This document shows positions 42,912-54,798 of a stretch of 64,000 bases of DNA, piece by piece; within the stretch, counting starts at the first letter, position 1; each line of letters opens with the position of its first letter. Both the position numbers and the translations under genes were made by a program. The notes beneath the pieces were generated by a model. That model was given only the letters and a program-made list of their open reading frames with translations, searched no databases and was not told the origin of the DNA. This DNA is from Axinella damicornis (lineage: Eukaryota; Porifera; Demospongiae; Axinellida; Axinellidae). The stretch spans positions 1,560,913-1,624,912 of the forward strand of contig OZ007507.1 in NCBI GenBank assembly GCA_963931865.1, given 5' to 3'.

Positions 42912-45187
42912 TACGTATACGTCTGTCCACATAGCTGGTGCGCATGCGCGACAGATTTTACCAACTAGTAATCTGCATGTGGCCGCACCCTACTGTACTA
43001 CACAACTGAAGAAGATCATGTGAGATTTCAGCAAGAGAGGCTAAAACAGCAAGAAGTTGGATTACAAGGTATACGCGAGAATGATCGTCTGAGTGCCTAG
43101 AACGCAGACTAGACAAGCTGACTGAGAAAGGCAACGGCCTGAACAAGAGAGTCCAGAACAGAGAGAGCAACGACTACAAGCTGACCGAGAGAGGAGACGA
43201 CTAAGAAGGCAACGAGAAACCACTGACCAACGTAGGCAACGTGTAGCTAGCTAGATGCTCGTAGACTACATCAGTATTCCTCCATTGACAAATTTAAATC
43301 TTATCTTCAAGCCACTTTGTCTGTGTGCTCGTGTATACTTTTCAGACAAAGTCAAAAGTATGACCAGTGCAGTGCGCCTTTCATTGAAGTTTGTCCATCA
43401 TAATTATGTGTCTATTGGTGCAACAAATTGTGACGCATTTTCCTGTTGACACACTGTAAAGTCTTTCATCAGTACGGCAAGATTTGATCTAATCTCAGAG
43501 CTATAGCTAGCTACCGAGCAAATCTTGGTAGTTTAACCAAACCATCTATAGTGCTCAATTCTTGTATCAGTCTTGCAAGCAAACCGCCGAGACAATTTTT
43601 CACAAAAGGTGCTTGTTATACCATAGCATACAGCAGCCCAATGAGCCATGCCCCAAGACTCCATAATCAAGCAAGCCCCTCCCTGTTCACAATTGATGCT
43701 TTCGAAGTGTTTCCTACATTTACTGTTTACAGACACTGCCCGATCACGGTTACCGTTGATCACTGTGCAGCTAACCGGCAAGTGATTGATCATTCAGCTT
43801 TGTGTGGACACTACCACATAATTTGCAGTCAGTTCAACCATAGATAATAGAACTACCTACGTAGTTCTATTATCTATGGTTCAACTAAACCATGTGCCAA
43901 ACGTAATAGTTGGACACAAAGGGACAGCAGGCATTAAAACCCTATTTCCAGGAATATAGAACTTGGGACATCTGTTATGCTCCCCCCCCACACATGTGCT
44001 CCAGCAATTCCTGGAAATATGTTTTTGTGCATGCAGGGTGCAGGAAGCTATGGTATACATGAAGCTTTAGTAGTTCAACTGGGCCTAATGCCTTCTGACA
44101 CAACAAACCTCCTGCACTCAGCAATACATTATAGCTCAATTGTTCTTGTTGAAGTTCAGTGGGCTGCCAGCTTAGCTTCGTTCCCAGGCTTCCACCCAGC
44201 TCTTGTCACTTGCAGTACAACATTTGAAGCAAACAATGGCGGCCAGCAGGGAAAGGGTCCGGTTTCTGTAACCCGGGCCTAATATCTTTGATGTGGTCAT
44301 TGGAATTCATTAGTGGTCCGTGCAAAGGGCATGGCTGCGAGATATCTCCATTGACATCTCTAGTCTTTGTAGTATTATAACACTACCACTGATATGATCA
44401 ACACACCTTAGCTTTTCCATGAAAATTCTTCCAGTTTCTGTTGAAGCAGAACTGCGGGCAGTGCTGGAGCTGGTATTGGTTGCTATGAAAAATAAGGGCC
44501 TTGGTGAATCATGCTCAAAAACTGTCCTATTATGCTATGCTCCAATGCGCTCCTACCTGCATGTGTTTATTATGCTCACATTATGCTCGTTCATAATATC
44601 ATTCATCTGGCCTTGTGATCTATTAAGTAAAACTCTAGTCACGAAATTAGCCCTGTGCCTGAAGCAGACATTGACGCCTACATGTAGCTAGCTCTAGCTG
44701 TTCTATCAATCATAAACTAAAAGTACCAACAAAGTCAGACCTTTCCATTCTTATGCTCTTAACTGCTGTTTGTTATGCCAGCATATGCTCTTATGCTTCC
44801 ACCGTACTATTATGCTCGAGCATAATTCGCCAAGGCCTAATTCGTTTAGGAATTTGTTTGCGGGGGCCCTGGAAAAATCATATCTGCTCTCTTTACCTGG
44901 TGTAAAATGAAACATTTTACTGCACATAGACTTCTCCATTGCCTGAAACTTGTTCACAGCTCTGCATTGCGGAGAGAAAAGGGAGGATCTTGTCATGCAA
45001 ACGGTCACATGACTGGAGGTGTGGCAAATCATTACATCACACAAACCACATTTTTGCCGCCGCTTTGCCGCAAGCGCAAAATTTGGGCGGGCAAATCGTT
45101 AACCAAAAAGCAAGATTCTTCGACTAGAGCGTCAAAACGTTGAATTCCGACTTCTGCCAACTCCCAACTCTACCCACGACGCCGTCA
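42912..45187. other. intergenic with a decayed charged coding-like stretch
   Basis: From about 43010 to 43240 the plus strand is rich in AGA/GAG/CAA codons (for example FQQERLKQQE and ERRLDKLTEK), but stops break every frame. It could be a dead coiled-coil or helicase-like mobile-element gene. A dispersed palindrome is at 43841-43881. No other exon recognised. Confidence 0.45.
43841..43881. repeat. palindrome ATAGATAATAGAACTACC, copy 2
   Basis: Perfect to near-perfect 40-bp hairpin matching the one at 19274-19310. Confidence 0.8.
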
Positions 45188-47513
45188 ATGCCAATGGAAG
45201 GAAGACACTGGCATCTACTGCTCTCAGTGGTGGCCGCGTGCGTGAGCCTCGCACTATCCACGGACGTCCTGTGCTACAACCACCAGACGCAGAGCTACGA
45301 CGCACGATTCAAGCCCATCGACTCGTGCGATGATACGTGCACAGTGACGCCGTATTTCTCGCCAGACCATTCGATTGATACCTATGTCAGCCTGATCCAG
45401 TCCGCAGCCGAGTCTATAGACATATATACTCCTGGTGAGTTAATCTGAGTGAGTTTGTGAATGCCACCAATTTTTGTGCGCGCAGCTTGCATGGTCGTCT
45501 ACAGTGCAGCTTTAATAGCTGGGGCGGGGCCATGCATCTCGCAAGGTACCCATGGACATGGTATATTAATATGTGTGGAAGTATCGCGCAGTTTTTGTGG
45601 TGGGGCATTGCAGAAGCGTTAACCGCGCATTTTGTGGCGCGAATACTCGTATGCATTCCACGTGTATCAGCCCCACCTTACCTCTGCGGTCAGACAGAAG
45701 CCCAATTCATGCACAAGGTTGTGGCCAATGAATACTTACAGCCCACGGTTTGTTTTCCCCTTGTGTCGGTAGGTTTCGACAGCTGGAGTTACTGCACCCA
45801 TTACGAAAAGGAGTGTGATAACGAAGGCATTGGGTGCACTTTGGAGGATCAGAAGAACGAGGCCTTCCCAGTATTCCCCGCACTTCTCAATGCAGTTCAC
45901 CAGAAGAATATCAAAGTTCGTTTGCTTACGAACAACTACTCCCAGCCTACTGCACCCGGCAAGATCACCCCGCTAGACTGGTTCAGCTTGAATCGCATAC
46001 AAATTCGTTTCTACACAACCACCACTTTCATGCATTCAAAATACATGGTGATCGACCACGGGAAGAAGACCTCCGTATCTTCAGTAAACTTCAGCAAAAC
46101 GTCCTTCACAAAGAACCGAGAAGCAGGAGTGGTGTTAGAGGATTGCAACTGCTCTGCAATAGAATTCTACCAATCAGTTTTCGAATACGATTGGGGTCAA
46201 GCCAGTGACTATGTGGTTGATAACTCCTACACAGACGATCAGATGAAGACCATAACTGACCCTTCATCTATGCCTGTGAATATCCCTCCCCCACCTGCCA
46301 TCCCCGGAGCCTATGTGACCTCACTCAAAACCTATACTGATGTGTCAGTCAAAAGAGGATATACTTCACCTGACAACGCTCGTGATGTTATTCTCTCCTA
46401 CCTCCAAAATGTCCAATCTTCTCTGCAGGTAATATCTTGTTGAGACTTCCTACAAGCTAGAGGCCTAGTGTTTTATACCAAACGTTCGTACCTTTCATCT
46501 CTCATGTGCACACACACCTCGCATCCACTCCCACAGGTGGCCATCTACCAAATAACTGACAGGGGGCTGTGCAATCAGACCCTGTCACTCTGGCAGAATG
46601 GAGTGAATGTTTCACTGCTTGTCTCAGATGAAATTGTCTCTTACACAGATTGGAAAGAGGCCCAGGTTAGTAGATTTTTTTGGCTACCTTAGGGTTGGTC
46701 TGCAATACAGGCAGACAATCAGAAAGCATTCCACCACATTGTTGTGTTATGGTCCAGGTATTGCATATCACAGAGTCGGTAGACTCTGTAGGGATACGAC
46801 GTACACGCAATATATGCTAATACAATTATATTTTTTCATACCCAATGAGTTGACAGTGTAAATTTGATGAGCGTGGCAAAATCAGAGATCTCCTGCTACC
46901 TAGTATTTTGCAATTAAACTTGATCCTGTTAATATTCTCACTTTCTGCTGCTCATCTCACTTCAGGACTGCTATGGTATGCTCTACAATGCGGGCATGAA
47001 AGGACACATACAGAAAGCCTTCAGCAAATTCGAGTTTTCACATGAAAAGTTTTGGATTACTGATGGTCAAGCAGTTCACCTCAGTACAGGTATGTGCCCT
47101 AAAGAAAACAAACACCCTGCTAGTGTACTGTTATTCCAACATTTGTAAGGCTGAAGTTGAGCAGATGTGACTGTTACTAGAGAAACAATGGAAGAACAAC
47201 TTCATTGTCTTGTTGCCTAGCAACTGGGTTGTGATAAAGAAAGGATAGGGTGGTCCACCAATGCCATTGAGCATGGCTTGTGGCAGGGACCTAAGACCTT
47301 TTATTATAGGTTTTCAACCATTCTAATCCTGCAGGTAACTGGAGCCCGAGCGACTTCCCGCCTGGGAGTTCCTACGATCCCTATCAGGAGACTCACCAGA
47401 GCATCAACAGGGACTTGCTTGTGGTTATGAACAATCCCGACATAGTGAATACGTTTCAGACAGTGTTCAACAATGACTGGGCCACAGGGAAAGAGTGGGT
47501 GCCTAAAACGTAA
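45188..47513 (+). CDS. PLD3: PLD3/PLD4-like phospholipase D family exonuclease
   Basis: Exons 45188-45434, 45773-46428, 46537-46665, 46966-47089 and 47335-47513 join in phase to about 444 aa. The N-terminus is a hydrophobic signal or anchor (LLLSVVAACVSLAL). Both HKD motifs are complete: HSKYMVID in exon 2 and HEKFWITD in exon 4, the latter followed by HLSTGNWSPSDF. CTVTPYFSPDHSIDTYVSLI and the C-terminal DWATGKEWV match PLD3/PLD4. Several N-x-S/T sites (NYS, NFS, NCS, NQT, NVS) fit a lumenal protein. Vertebrate PLD3/4 are lysosomal 5'-3' exonucleases; the same role is inferred. Human PLD3 is about 490 aa with a longer N-terminal cytosolic part, absent here. ATTAAA lies about 35 bp after the stop. 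Confidence 0.93.
46765..46830. repeat. dispersed repeat AGAGTCGGTAGACTCTG, copy 1
   Basis: In a PLD3-like intron. The same block (AGAGTCGG...AGACTCTRTAGGGATAC, then ACACGCAA and GCTAATACAA) recurs at 53238-53300. Confidence 0.75.
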
Positions 47514-48073
47514 TCTCCGAACACATGGGTCTTATGTGTATGTGACAATTAAAACAGATGCTTTAGTGTATTTTACGTCAAGTATTATTGCTTTAGTCAG
47601 AACCATGCACATTTATATTTGGGTTTGTGCACTATTCTCAGTGTTTCATCTTGAAGTACACATATTTACCACACTCTCCAATTTACTGATGGGGCATGCA
47701 TGTGGAGGGTGGGCATGGCCAAGACTTATATTAACTATTGTGGTATTATCTTCTGACCCAGAGATTGTAGTTAACCCATCCGACATTGTTGTGGTTGCAT
47801 GGTAACCCAAGTGATATTCTATGCATGTAATCATAAAGAAACGTAATTACTACTTAAAGCAAACTTCCAACCAGCTGGCCACCAATGCAGAAATCAGTTG
47901 AAACTGAAACTAAATTTCTCTGTAGGACAACCCTTTTCTAAAACAGCTATATATGACCATTCCAAAGTTATTTGACATTGTTATGGTATGTAAGCATTCT
48001 GTAAAACAAATTGTGCTGGGTCAGTGAACGTAGGCTGTAAGAGTTTGTAAGCATTGCTATATAATTAAACCAA
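47514..48073. other. convergent intergenic spacer
   Basis: Between the 3' ends of PLD3-like and FKBP6. AT-rich. Apart from ATTAAA at 47548, nothing is seen. Confidence 0.6.
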
Positions 48074-51000
48074 TCATGCTCTACAGCCCGATCGAGAAAC
48101 CAAGCTTATCCTACAAAAGGAAAACATGCCATGGATGGGGAGATGGTAAACATACTTGTCCAGTTTCTGCAGTTCCTGTCTGATCTCAGGGTTGCCCGGA
48201 GACAGCCGTCCAGCCTTGATGAAGTAACTTCGAGACTTCTCGAACTCACTGAGCTGCATGTATGCCTGCAACAGAAGTCGCATTACAAGGATGACAGGTG
48301 TACACTCACACGAAAAAACGCATTCGTCTTCAATACCCGCCATGAAGTTTACAATATCCCATCCATGATGGCATCGACGGATGAAAACCCTCTCACCATC
48401 TATGTTGCCATACACACCAGCCTGCTAGTTGAGGTAGGAAAACCCCAATGAGAAACTAATCATGAAATCTTGTACTGCACAGTAAAGACACCAAGTGCCT
48501 ACGTTCCTTACCTGGCCAAGTCTGAAGTGTGCCTTGATGTTCTCAGGATCCAGTTCGAGTGTCTTCCTACAGTACGTGATAACTGGTTTGGGCTTTTTCT
48601 GACGCAGGTCGCAGAGACACAAGTTGAGGTACAGCTTCACTAGCACCTGCTTCCATTGGCGCTCCTCTTCCTCGTCCTTCAGCCGAGTGTTTTCCAGGAG
48701 GCGGATGGCCTTGGTTGTGGTGGAGAGGAGGAAGGGGAGAGGACTGATATAAGGGTAAGGCCACCTGAAGCAGAAAAGGAGGGTATGGTCTACTATGTGA
48801 CCACATGATCGCAGCATTGTTTGGTACATAATAGGAACTGTTTTGCTTGTAAAGACAGGTGAGGGAGCCAACTTGAAAGAACTTTACACAACCTTACAAT
48901 TCACAATGGGATCTGAAAAGAAACGGAACTTCATGATTTCCGATGAAAGTCTTTGTTTTCCACTTGAAAAGATTTTATGATCACAAAGAGCTAGGTGGAG
49001 CCAATGTTATGAATAACACATGTACAAAGGCAGGTGTTCTTTGTTGCTTAAGTTCACTATGAAGGTCCTATAGCCTCTAAATTGCCCGTTAGAAAGGTAA
49101 CTTTTATGATGCATGACAGGCAGATGGAGAGACAGACCCAACTGCTTAACCCCACTCACACCTAAATGTGTGTAGCTACAGAGCATAATAGGGTGGGGAT
49201 ACAGCAAGCAAATGAAGAGTGGACTTAGTCTGAGAACCAAACCCTTTGCATGGGGAGGAGGAAGGGTCTGGGCATATGTGCGTACTTTCGAGTTGTCGTG
49301 ACAGAATGCAATTATGCGTGGGTAATTAGTGATCACTTGTGATATCACATATGATCACTATTGGCCTGCTCGTTCCCCTCAATGTTTGTCAAACCCTTGC
49401 GAGTAACACGGCATAGCACAGAGATTTGCAGCAATCACTGCATGGTGAAACTCAATGCCTGGAGAAAAATCATGCATGACGTCATTTGCAATCAATGATT
49501 CTGATTCGTTAGTCCTGGGGACAACTCGAATGTAAGCGTGTGGCCAGACCCTTTCTCGCCCCCCGTGCAAATGGTCTGGTTCCGAGACTAGTGTGGACTC
49601 ACTCTGATGTATTTGCCGGCAGCCTTTCCAAACTGTCTCTGTTGAAACATGTCATTTCCTGCCTGTGGAATATAAAGGACATCAAAGGACAAAACAACCA
49701 GCTCCTTTGCACTGCTACACGCTAGCCTCATTCCTGCCTAGTAAGAATGCATAATTATACGCACCTCCCTCTCTGCGTTGGCAACAGCAATAAGCTGCTT
49801 CAGTGTCGCCTGCTCTCTCTCCTCTCGGGAGAAGGAAGCAAACTCATCTGCTGCCCGATGATCCACAAAACTGATCAGCTCAATCTCAAACATGACTGTG
49901 GGTGAGAGAGAGAAAGTGACAAGAAGGCCGAGAGACTTGAAGGAAAAGACTTATAAAGTAAATATACAACCAAGACCCCATGAAAATTTTGCAAAAGTAA
50001 AAAAGTCACTATGTCTAGGCAAAGTCAGTATTGACTACACAGTTGTGTACCCATATCAAAAAGCTGGTATTCCAGCACATTCCTTTGCATTGTGTGGACA
50101 TAATGTCTGCACACTCTGAGGTACAGTGTATGCCCTGCTATAGCGCTATTCGAGGGCTCATAGTCTGATGTCACACTCACTTTGGGCGCTGGGTGGGATG
50201 CGTGGAGGGCAACCCATTTCTCCAAATGCATACTCCGGTTGGATAAGAAACCTTGCGAGCTCTGCTCTCCGCATCGAGGTCAGACCCACCTCCCAACCTA
50301 ATATCACCTCCCCTGAGGAATGTGTACAGGCTTAGCAAATTAGTGTACACGGCAGTTTAAAATGAACCATGGTACAGATGCTAGTTGGACATAACAGACA
50401 GTCAACCACAGTAAATCACAGGATACTACAGTATACTACTGCAGTTCGTATTTGAAGCTACACACCATAACACATTAGCTAACCTTTTCCCAGCCGGAAC
50501 TGTTGCTGTCGGTTACGCAATCGGCTGGAGTCGTATGGCTCCTCTGCATACTCCAGATACCCATTGTAGTGCACCCTCACCATTGCCCCCTCAGGCACAA
50601 CGGAACCCGTCCCTGGTCGAAGGATCTTCTTCAACACGCCACCATCTCCAGTTAGGTCGTCCATGCCAACCGCCATGCGTTCAAAGGGAGCCTACAGAGG
50701 GCATGCAGTTACGTCATAAAGTGATACGGGCAGCAATTTCAGTGGTAAAAACATTGGAGTTACATGTAGTATGGAAAAACAACGGAGTTTGTCTGTTACT
50801 TGCAATCTGTACAGGGATCAGCCTGATCTTAGCAGGTATGGTAACTATACTTAGCAGCAAAGATTAGCATATATACTAGGAAGAAGCTATGCAGCTGCCC
50901 AAATTTCTGCAATCACAATAGAAGGCACCATCCTATTGCCACTCGTACAATGGAATATGGTGTAGATTTCCAGCTGTGAAATCGTCTGCATAATGTACAC

Positions 51001-51153
51001 GCAGATAATGACTAGGTGGTGGGATGAGTGTGAGCAAGGTGCCTGCATTTTGAGATAGTCATGCGAGTAACTTAAATTTACTTCCTGGTCTAGTTTGTTG
51101 CTCTGTGCTTTTGTCTCCAGTACCTTTTGAAAATTCTCAGCCTCGATTCCCAT
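48074..51153 (-). CDS. FKBP6: FKBP6-type FK506-binding protein with TPRs
   Basis: Exons 51153-51082, 50691-50484, 50312-50181, 49895-49765, 49662-49603, 48709-48512, 48265-48156 and 48110-48074 join in phase to about 315 aa (human 327). An FKBP domain (GDGGVLKKILRPG, HYNGYLEYAEEPYDSS, LGWEVGLTSMRRAEL, YAFGEMGCPPRIPP, FEIELISF) is followed by three TPRs (ERE/AGNDMFQQRQFGKAAGKY; LYLNLCLCDLRQKKP...KAHFRLGQ; AYMQLSEFEKSRSYF). FKBP6 is a catalytically weak, HSP90-linked co-chaperone of the piRNA pathway in germ cells (family knowledge). The last intron is only 45 bp and one acceptor is AAG. An alternative 5' end could add the acidic exons at 51234-52288. Confidence 0.9.
49226..49590. mobile_element. 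365-bp TAGTCTCGG-family element beside an FKBP6 donor
   Basis: Ends TAGTCTGAGAACCAAACCC / GGTCTGGTTCCGAGACTA. Flanks GAGTGGACT (49217-49225) and GTGTGGACT (49591-49599) match at 8 of 9. The element ends about 12 bases inside the intron from the donor of the exon 49662-49603. Confidence 0.88.
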
Positions 51154-51233
51154 TCTCTATCGATTCCACACTCGACTCATCGCTGAACTTGGTAGTAGAT
51201 GCCGTGCTTAGTTGAGCAGACTAGCAGCAAATA

Positions 51234-52288
51234 TTATTGAAACTCAAGACGCGGGCCAGGAACAACTGGCAAGGCTGACAGAGGTCTAAGAATAACGCTA
51301 ACCACTGCATCCTCCGTGTCAGACCCAGAGTCGCCTCCGACATCAGTGCAGGCATAGTTTAGCTGCTCATGCACTTCTTCCCGGTCAAATGTCTCCTCCG
51401 CCTCCTCAGCACCAGGTGAGGGCAGAGAGGGGTCGATCTCAAACATGATCCCCTCCCCCCTTGACAGCTGCTGCATATCAATGCCATCCTTGATGGACAC
51501 AGAGTGGGCAGCGTGCTGTGAGGTATGTGTGCATATGCAGGTAGTGTTGGTGTGTTGGAGGCAATAACGAACACATTCATAAATCCAGGAAATCCATATT
51601 TACTTTCATCATGCACACTAACAAACATAGCCATGCGGAGTATTGTGTAGTCTCGGTACCAGACTATTCGTGCATGGAGGAATAGTCTGGTACCAAGAAT
51701 AGAGTACTGTGCATGTCATAGCCTCATTCCCAGGCGGCCTGGAACGAGGCTATGCATGTCACCATGTACTGTACAGTTGTGACTGCCATGCTTCATTTGG
51801 CATGGAGAGGGACACAGGACACATTGTGGACGAAGTCTGGAACATTGCAAAAGACCTACATCTATAATTACAGAGCACATTATAACAGTCGGCCATTGGC
51901 CATATTCCGGGGGAAGCGCTGATTCCGGGGGAAGCGCTGAATGAACACATGAGCACTTCACAGACATACATGCACATACGTACCTACATACACAATGATA
52001 CATTCCCTCAGATTACCACCCCACACCGAAAGATCATAAGCCTAGCTTCCCGCCCAGCAAATTTGTTAGTGTCAGATCATGTCCGACCAATACTGGTGTT
52101 GGTCTGACATTATGTCAGACCAGCCTTTGAAAATTATATTGTGCACTGAATTATGCATGTTGACAAAGAGTGCTCTATTTAGAGTACTTTTGTGTTTCAG
52201 TATTAACCTGCAAGCCATGAGCTGCAGTGAATCATACCTGCCACTCATCATCAAGTGGTCCAAACGGTTCAATAGTTTCCATCGCCAT
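51234..52288 (-). CDS. acidic unknown protein (or alternative FKBP6 N-terminus)
   Basis: Exons 52288-52238 (MAMETIEPFGPLDDEWQ) and 51515-51234 join in phase 0 to about 110 aa: HAAHSVSIKDGIDMQQLSRG, then the acidic GAEEAEETFDREEVHEQLNY and GGDSGSDTEDA, and a tail ending PGPRLEFQ. If a donor after DTEDAV were used, the frame could continue to an AG just before the FKBP6 start (51156), adding this as an acidic N-terminus to FKBP6. The weak acceptor there makes that uncertain. No domain recognised. Confidence 0.5.
51648..51702. mobile_element. 55-bp mini-element
   Basis: TAGTCTCGGTACCAGACTATT ends are inverted. Flanks AGTATTGTG and AGTACTGTG match at 8 of 9. Confidence 0.8.
51719..51752. mobile_element. 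34-bp mini-element, exact 9-bp duplication
   Basis: TAGCCTCATTCCCAGG...GGAACGAGGCTA flanked exactly by TGCATGTCA (51710-51718 and 51753-51761). It is inserted only 16 bp from the preceding element, and the two duplications overlap by two bases. Confidence 0.9.
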
Positions 52289-52639
52289 CGAGGCTGGTAG
52301 CCTTGCTTTTGTTGTCCAGAGTAAAACGCGGACACACCTCCGAAGATTAACACGTGGGTGATCACGAGATGTTATGCATGACAACACGTGGAGGTACAGG
52401 TACAGGAAAAAGCGGAGTGCCATCCCCATCGTCTAGCTGCCATGTCTGCGGAAAAGGTGAGTGAATAACTATGGGGTGAGCGTGAGCGAGTGCACCTGCA
52501 GAATGTGGAACAGTTTTATGCACAAAACTGTCATCAGAATGTGACTGCATGGGCATAGCACAACCTCAGGCCACAGAAATTATATCACACCAAAAAGTAC
52601 ACACATATGCACAACACAGGAACTGCGAGTCAGACTAGC

Positions 52640-52892
52640 TGAAGCAGTCTAGCGGCAATATGGCAGGTAACACAGCCTATATGCATGCTGCACACTGGTC
52701 CAGCACTGACGTCAATGCATACACATGTACATGTAGGTAGGTCCACTAGCGGTGTTTGTCTTTGCTGTCGCCACTGAGGAGGTACAGAGGTAGACTGTTC
52801 ATGATCGCCCATCACTCTAGGCCTCTAGCCAACGAAGAGGTAGGTCACAAGTGGTCTGCGTCTGTTGTCGCCATTGTCCATCAAACAGGTAG
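52640..52892 (-). repeat. diverged relative of the block at 14785-15035
   Basis: Reverse strand matches the interior of the TA-flanked element in the adaptor gene: CTACCTGTT(C/T)GATGGAC, ATGGCGACAAC, GGACCTACCT, GAACAGTCTA and GTGTGCAGCATGCATATAGG in the same order. It is an old repeat family with two members here. Confidence 0.75.
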
Positions 52893-54084
52893 ACTTAGTT
52901 TCGGTACCAGACTCTCGCACACGGCGGAGATTGACGGTATGATGTCCGGAAATGAATGCAAAGTTATATTAGATATACACTCTATGAGAGACAAATCGAC
53001 AACACTCAGCGTGAGCTGTGCTCAATTACGGTTTCCAAAGTGAAAACTTGCTGAAAGATGGTCGACAGCTTTCTCACTGTGCCATATTTGTGCGTGGTTG
53101 CTACGTGCACAAACCTGGAAGTAACCAATCACCACCGCCCTTTCAGTCACGCCTTGATGATGTGCATTACGGGGAGTGCAATACGTGTGGATATTGCACT
53201 GCGGGTGGATATTGTGTATGTACTACGTGTGGTGTATCAGAGTCGGTGGTAGACTCTATATGTAGGGATACAACGGACACGCAATTGAAGCTAATACAAA
53301 AAAATCTTCCCAAATCTCTCCAAATCTCAAAAACGGGCGGCAAATAAGCCTTTATGACAACTTACTATTCGTCTTCGAGTGTTTTCCTGGCCCAGAAGAC
53401 TCCCAGTGTCGTGAATAACCGTCGCGAAAGTACCGCGCCAAAAAGTCGCCAAACCGCCAAAATCGGTTTTCTTCTTCTTCTTCTTCTTCTTCAGACGGGC
53501 TAGTTCAAATTTGGCTGACTCCCTCACGACGTTGTTTGCACAAAACAGCAGCATTTTACACAGAGCAGTGCACGACCCCATCGCTTTTTGGCAACTTCGA
53601 AGTCTCACAAGGCGCTTGAAACCGCCCACTCAATAACTATGGCTTCCTGTGCGACGCCATTTTCTTCATACATGCGCATGCGTAGAGCAACTTTGAACTT
53701 TGAACTCAAAATTGTGTACAGTGTGCGGAGTGAATGCTATCGTACAAAAATGAGGTAAACAAGTGTAAACAGTGAGTCTTTAAAAGACTTGATGTGTCTC
53801 GGCACGACTTGGTATCAGCTAGAATCATGCAGAGGACATGGCAGCTGCTTAACCCTTTATTATGACTGCAAAATCTGTTAGCTATGAGACTTTCAGCTTA
53901 AGTGAGCGTCAATATCCTTGGAGGTTCTGTGTGAGCAAGGGGTGGGTCAGGAATGTTCACCCAAAGGGTGAAAGCGCAGTATGGTCGTGTCTGGGCTTGA
54001 TGTTTAGTCAACACCTTGGCCAATTCTTTCAGCACTTATCTATAGGCCTATAGCTAGCTAGCTAGAGCTGAGTGAGCACTTGGG
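52893..54084. other. intergenic, repeat remnants
   Basis: Contains the second copy of the AGAGTCGG repeat (53238-53300), a (CTT)n microsatellite at 53468-53490, and GC-rich DNA near 53380-53660. No exon could be tied to a gene. A plus-strand frame at 53018-53347 is Cys-rich but overlaps the repeat. Confidence 0.5.
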
Positions 54085-54341
54085 ATGGCTGAGTGCAGCA
54101 CACTGGATGGGTGAGTATTCATTGTCCTGAATTAAGTATTAGAGCTATGTGGCAGCAGTCTTGGTAAGAGGATTCATGAGCAGCCATGCAAACCCATACT
54201 CATTTTTGAAGATCTACTTGCAGGCTATAAATACGTTTGATACCCTATTAAGGGTGTAGAGCATGCATGCAGCACTTGCGCAGGCGCATTGCGAAAAGCG
54301 ACGTACGTACCACGTACGTACCTACGCATCCAGCACTGTGT

Positions 54342-54365
54342 CTCGGCACTTCGGTGCCGAGACAA
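54342..54365. repeat. 24-bp palindrome GTCTCGGCACTTCGG, copy 2
   Basis: Near-perfect hairpin related to the one at 42483-42506. It sits immediately left of the large hairpin at 54366-54601. Confidence 0.75.
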
Positions 54366-54601
54366 AAACATTAAAAATGTATGGAGATGTAGGGATACCA
54401 GAACCTCAAAAAGGATGGAGACAAGGTAGGGATGATAGCATAAAACAGTTCAGTATACAACCCAGCCCTACATATCTTTTCACATCGTAACGTTATGTAG
54501 GGGGGTTGTATACTAAACTGTTTTATGCTATCATCCCTACCTTGTCTCCATCCTTTTTGAAGTTCTGGTATCCCTACATCTCCATACATTTGTAATGTTG
54601 T
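54366..54601. mobile_element. 236-bp hairpin element with about 100-bp arms
   Basis: Left arm (AAAATGTATGGAGATGTAGG onward) and right arm are inverted copies with few mismatches around a loop of about 40 bp. It lies in the presumed first intron of RanBP1. No open frame beyond the two mirrored short ones. Confidence 0.9.
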
Positions 54602-54798
54602 TTACACTTGTTAGGAAATACTGTTGGTAGAATACGAAGTATATAACTTACCTCTCATAAGTTGTGATCCTACCTGTGACGCCCTTTGACCAATATTCCA
54701 TTTTCCTGGTCTTGGGAGACCAATTTCTGCTGAAAATTTTGTTCAGAGACCGAAATTTTGTAGCTAAAATTCTGCCGGCACTTTCTTGTTGCTTTCAG

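Noticed and set aside
45457..45772. Upstream extension of the PLD3-like exon frame
   Set aside because: Open by chance through intron 1; the exon phase shows the acceptor at 45771-45772.
53018..53347. Cys-rich 109-aa plus-strand frame
   Set aside because: Overlaps a dispersed repeat and has no splice partner or recognisable domain.
53327..53629. Minus-strand frame starting MGGFKRLV with a Lys run
   Set aside because: The Lys run is a (CTT)n microsatellite; no conserved segment.
54085..54110. MAECSTLDG as the first exon of RanBP1
   Set aside because: Ends in phase 2, whereas the exon at 54799 needs phase 0; kept only as a possibility in the RanBP1 entry.
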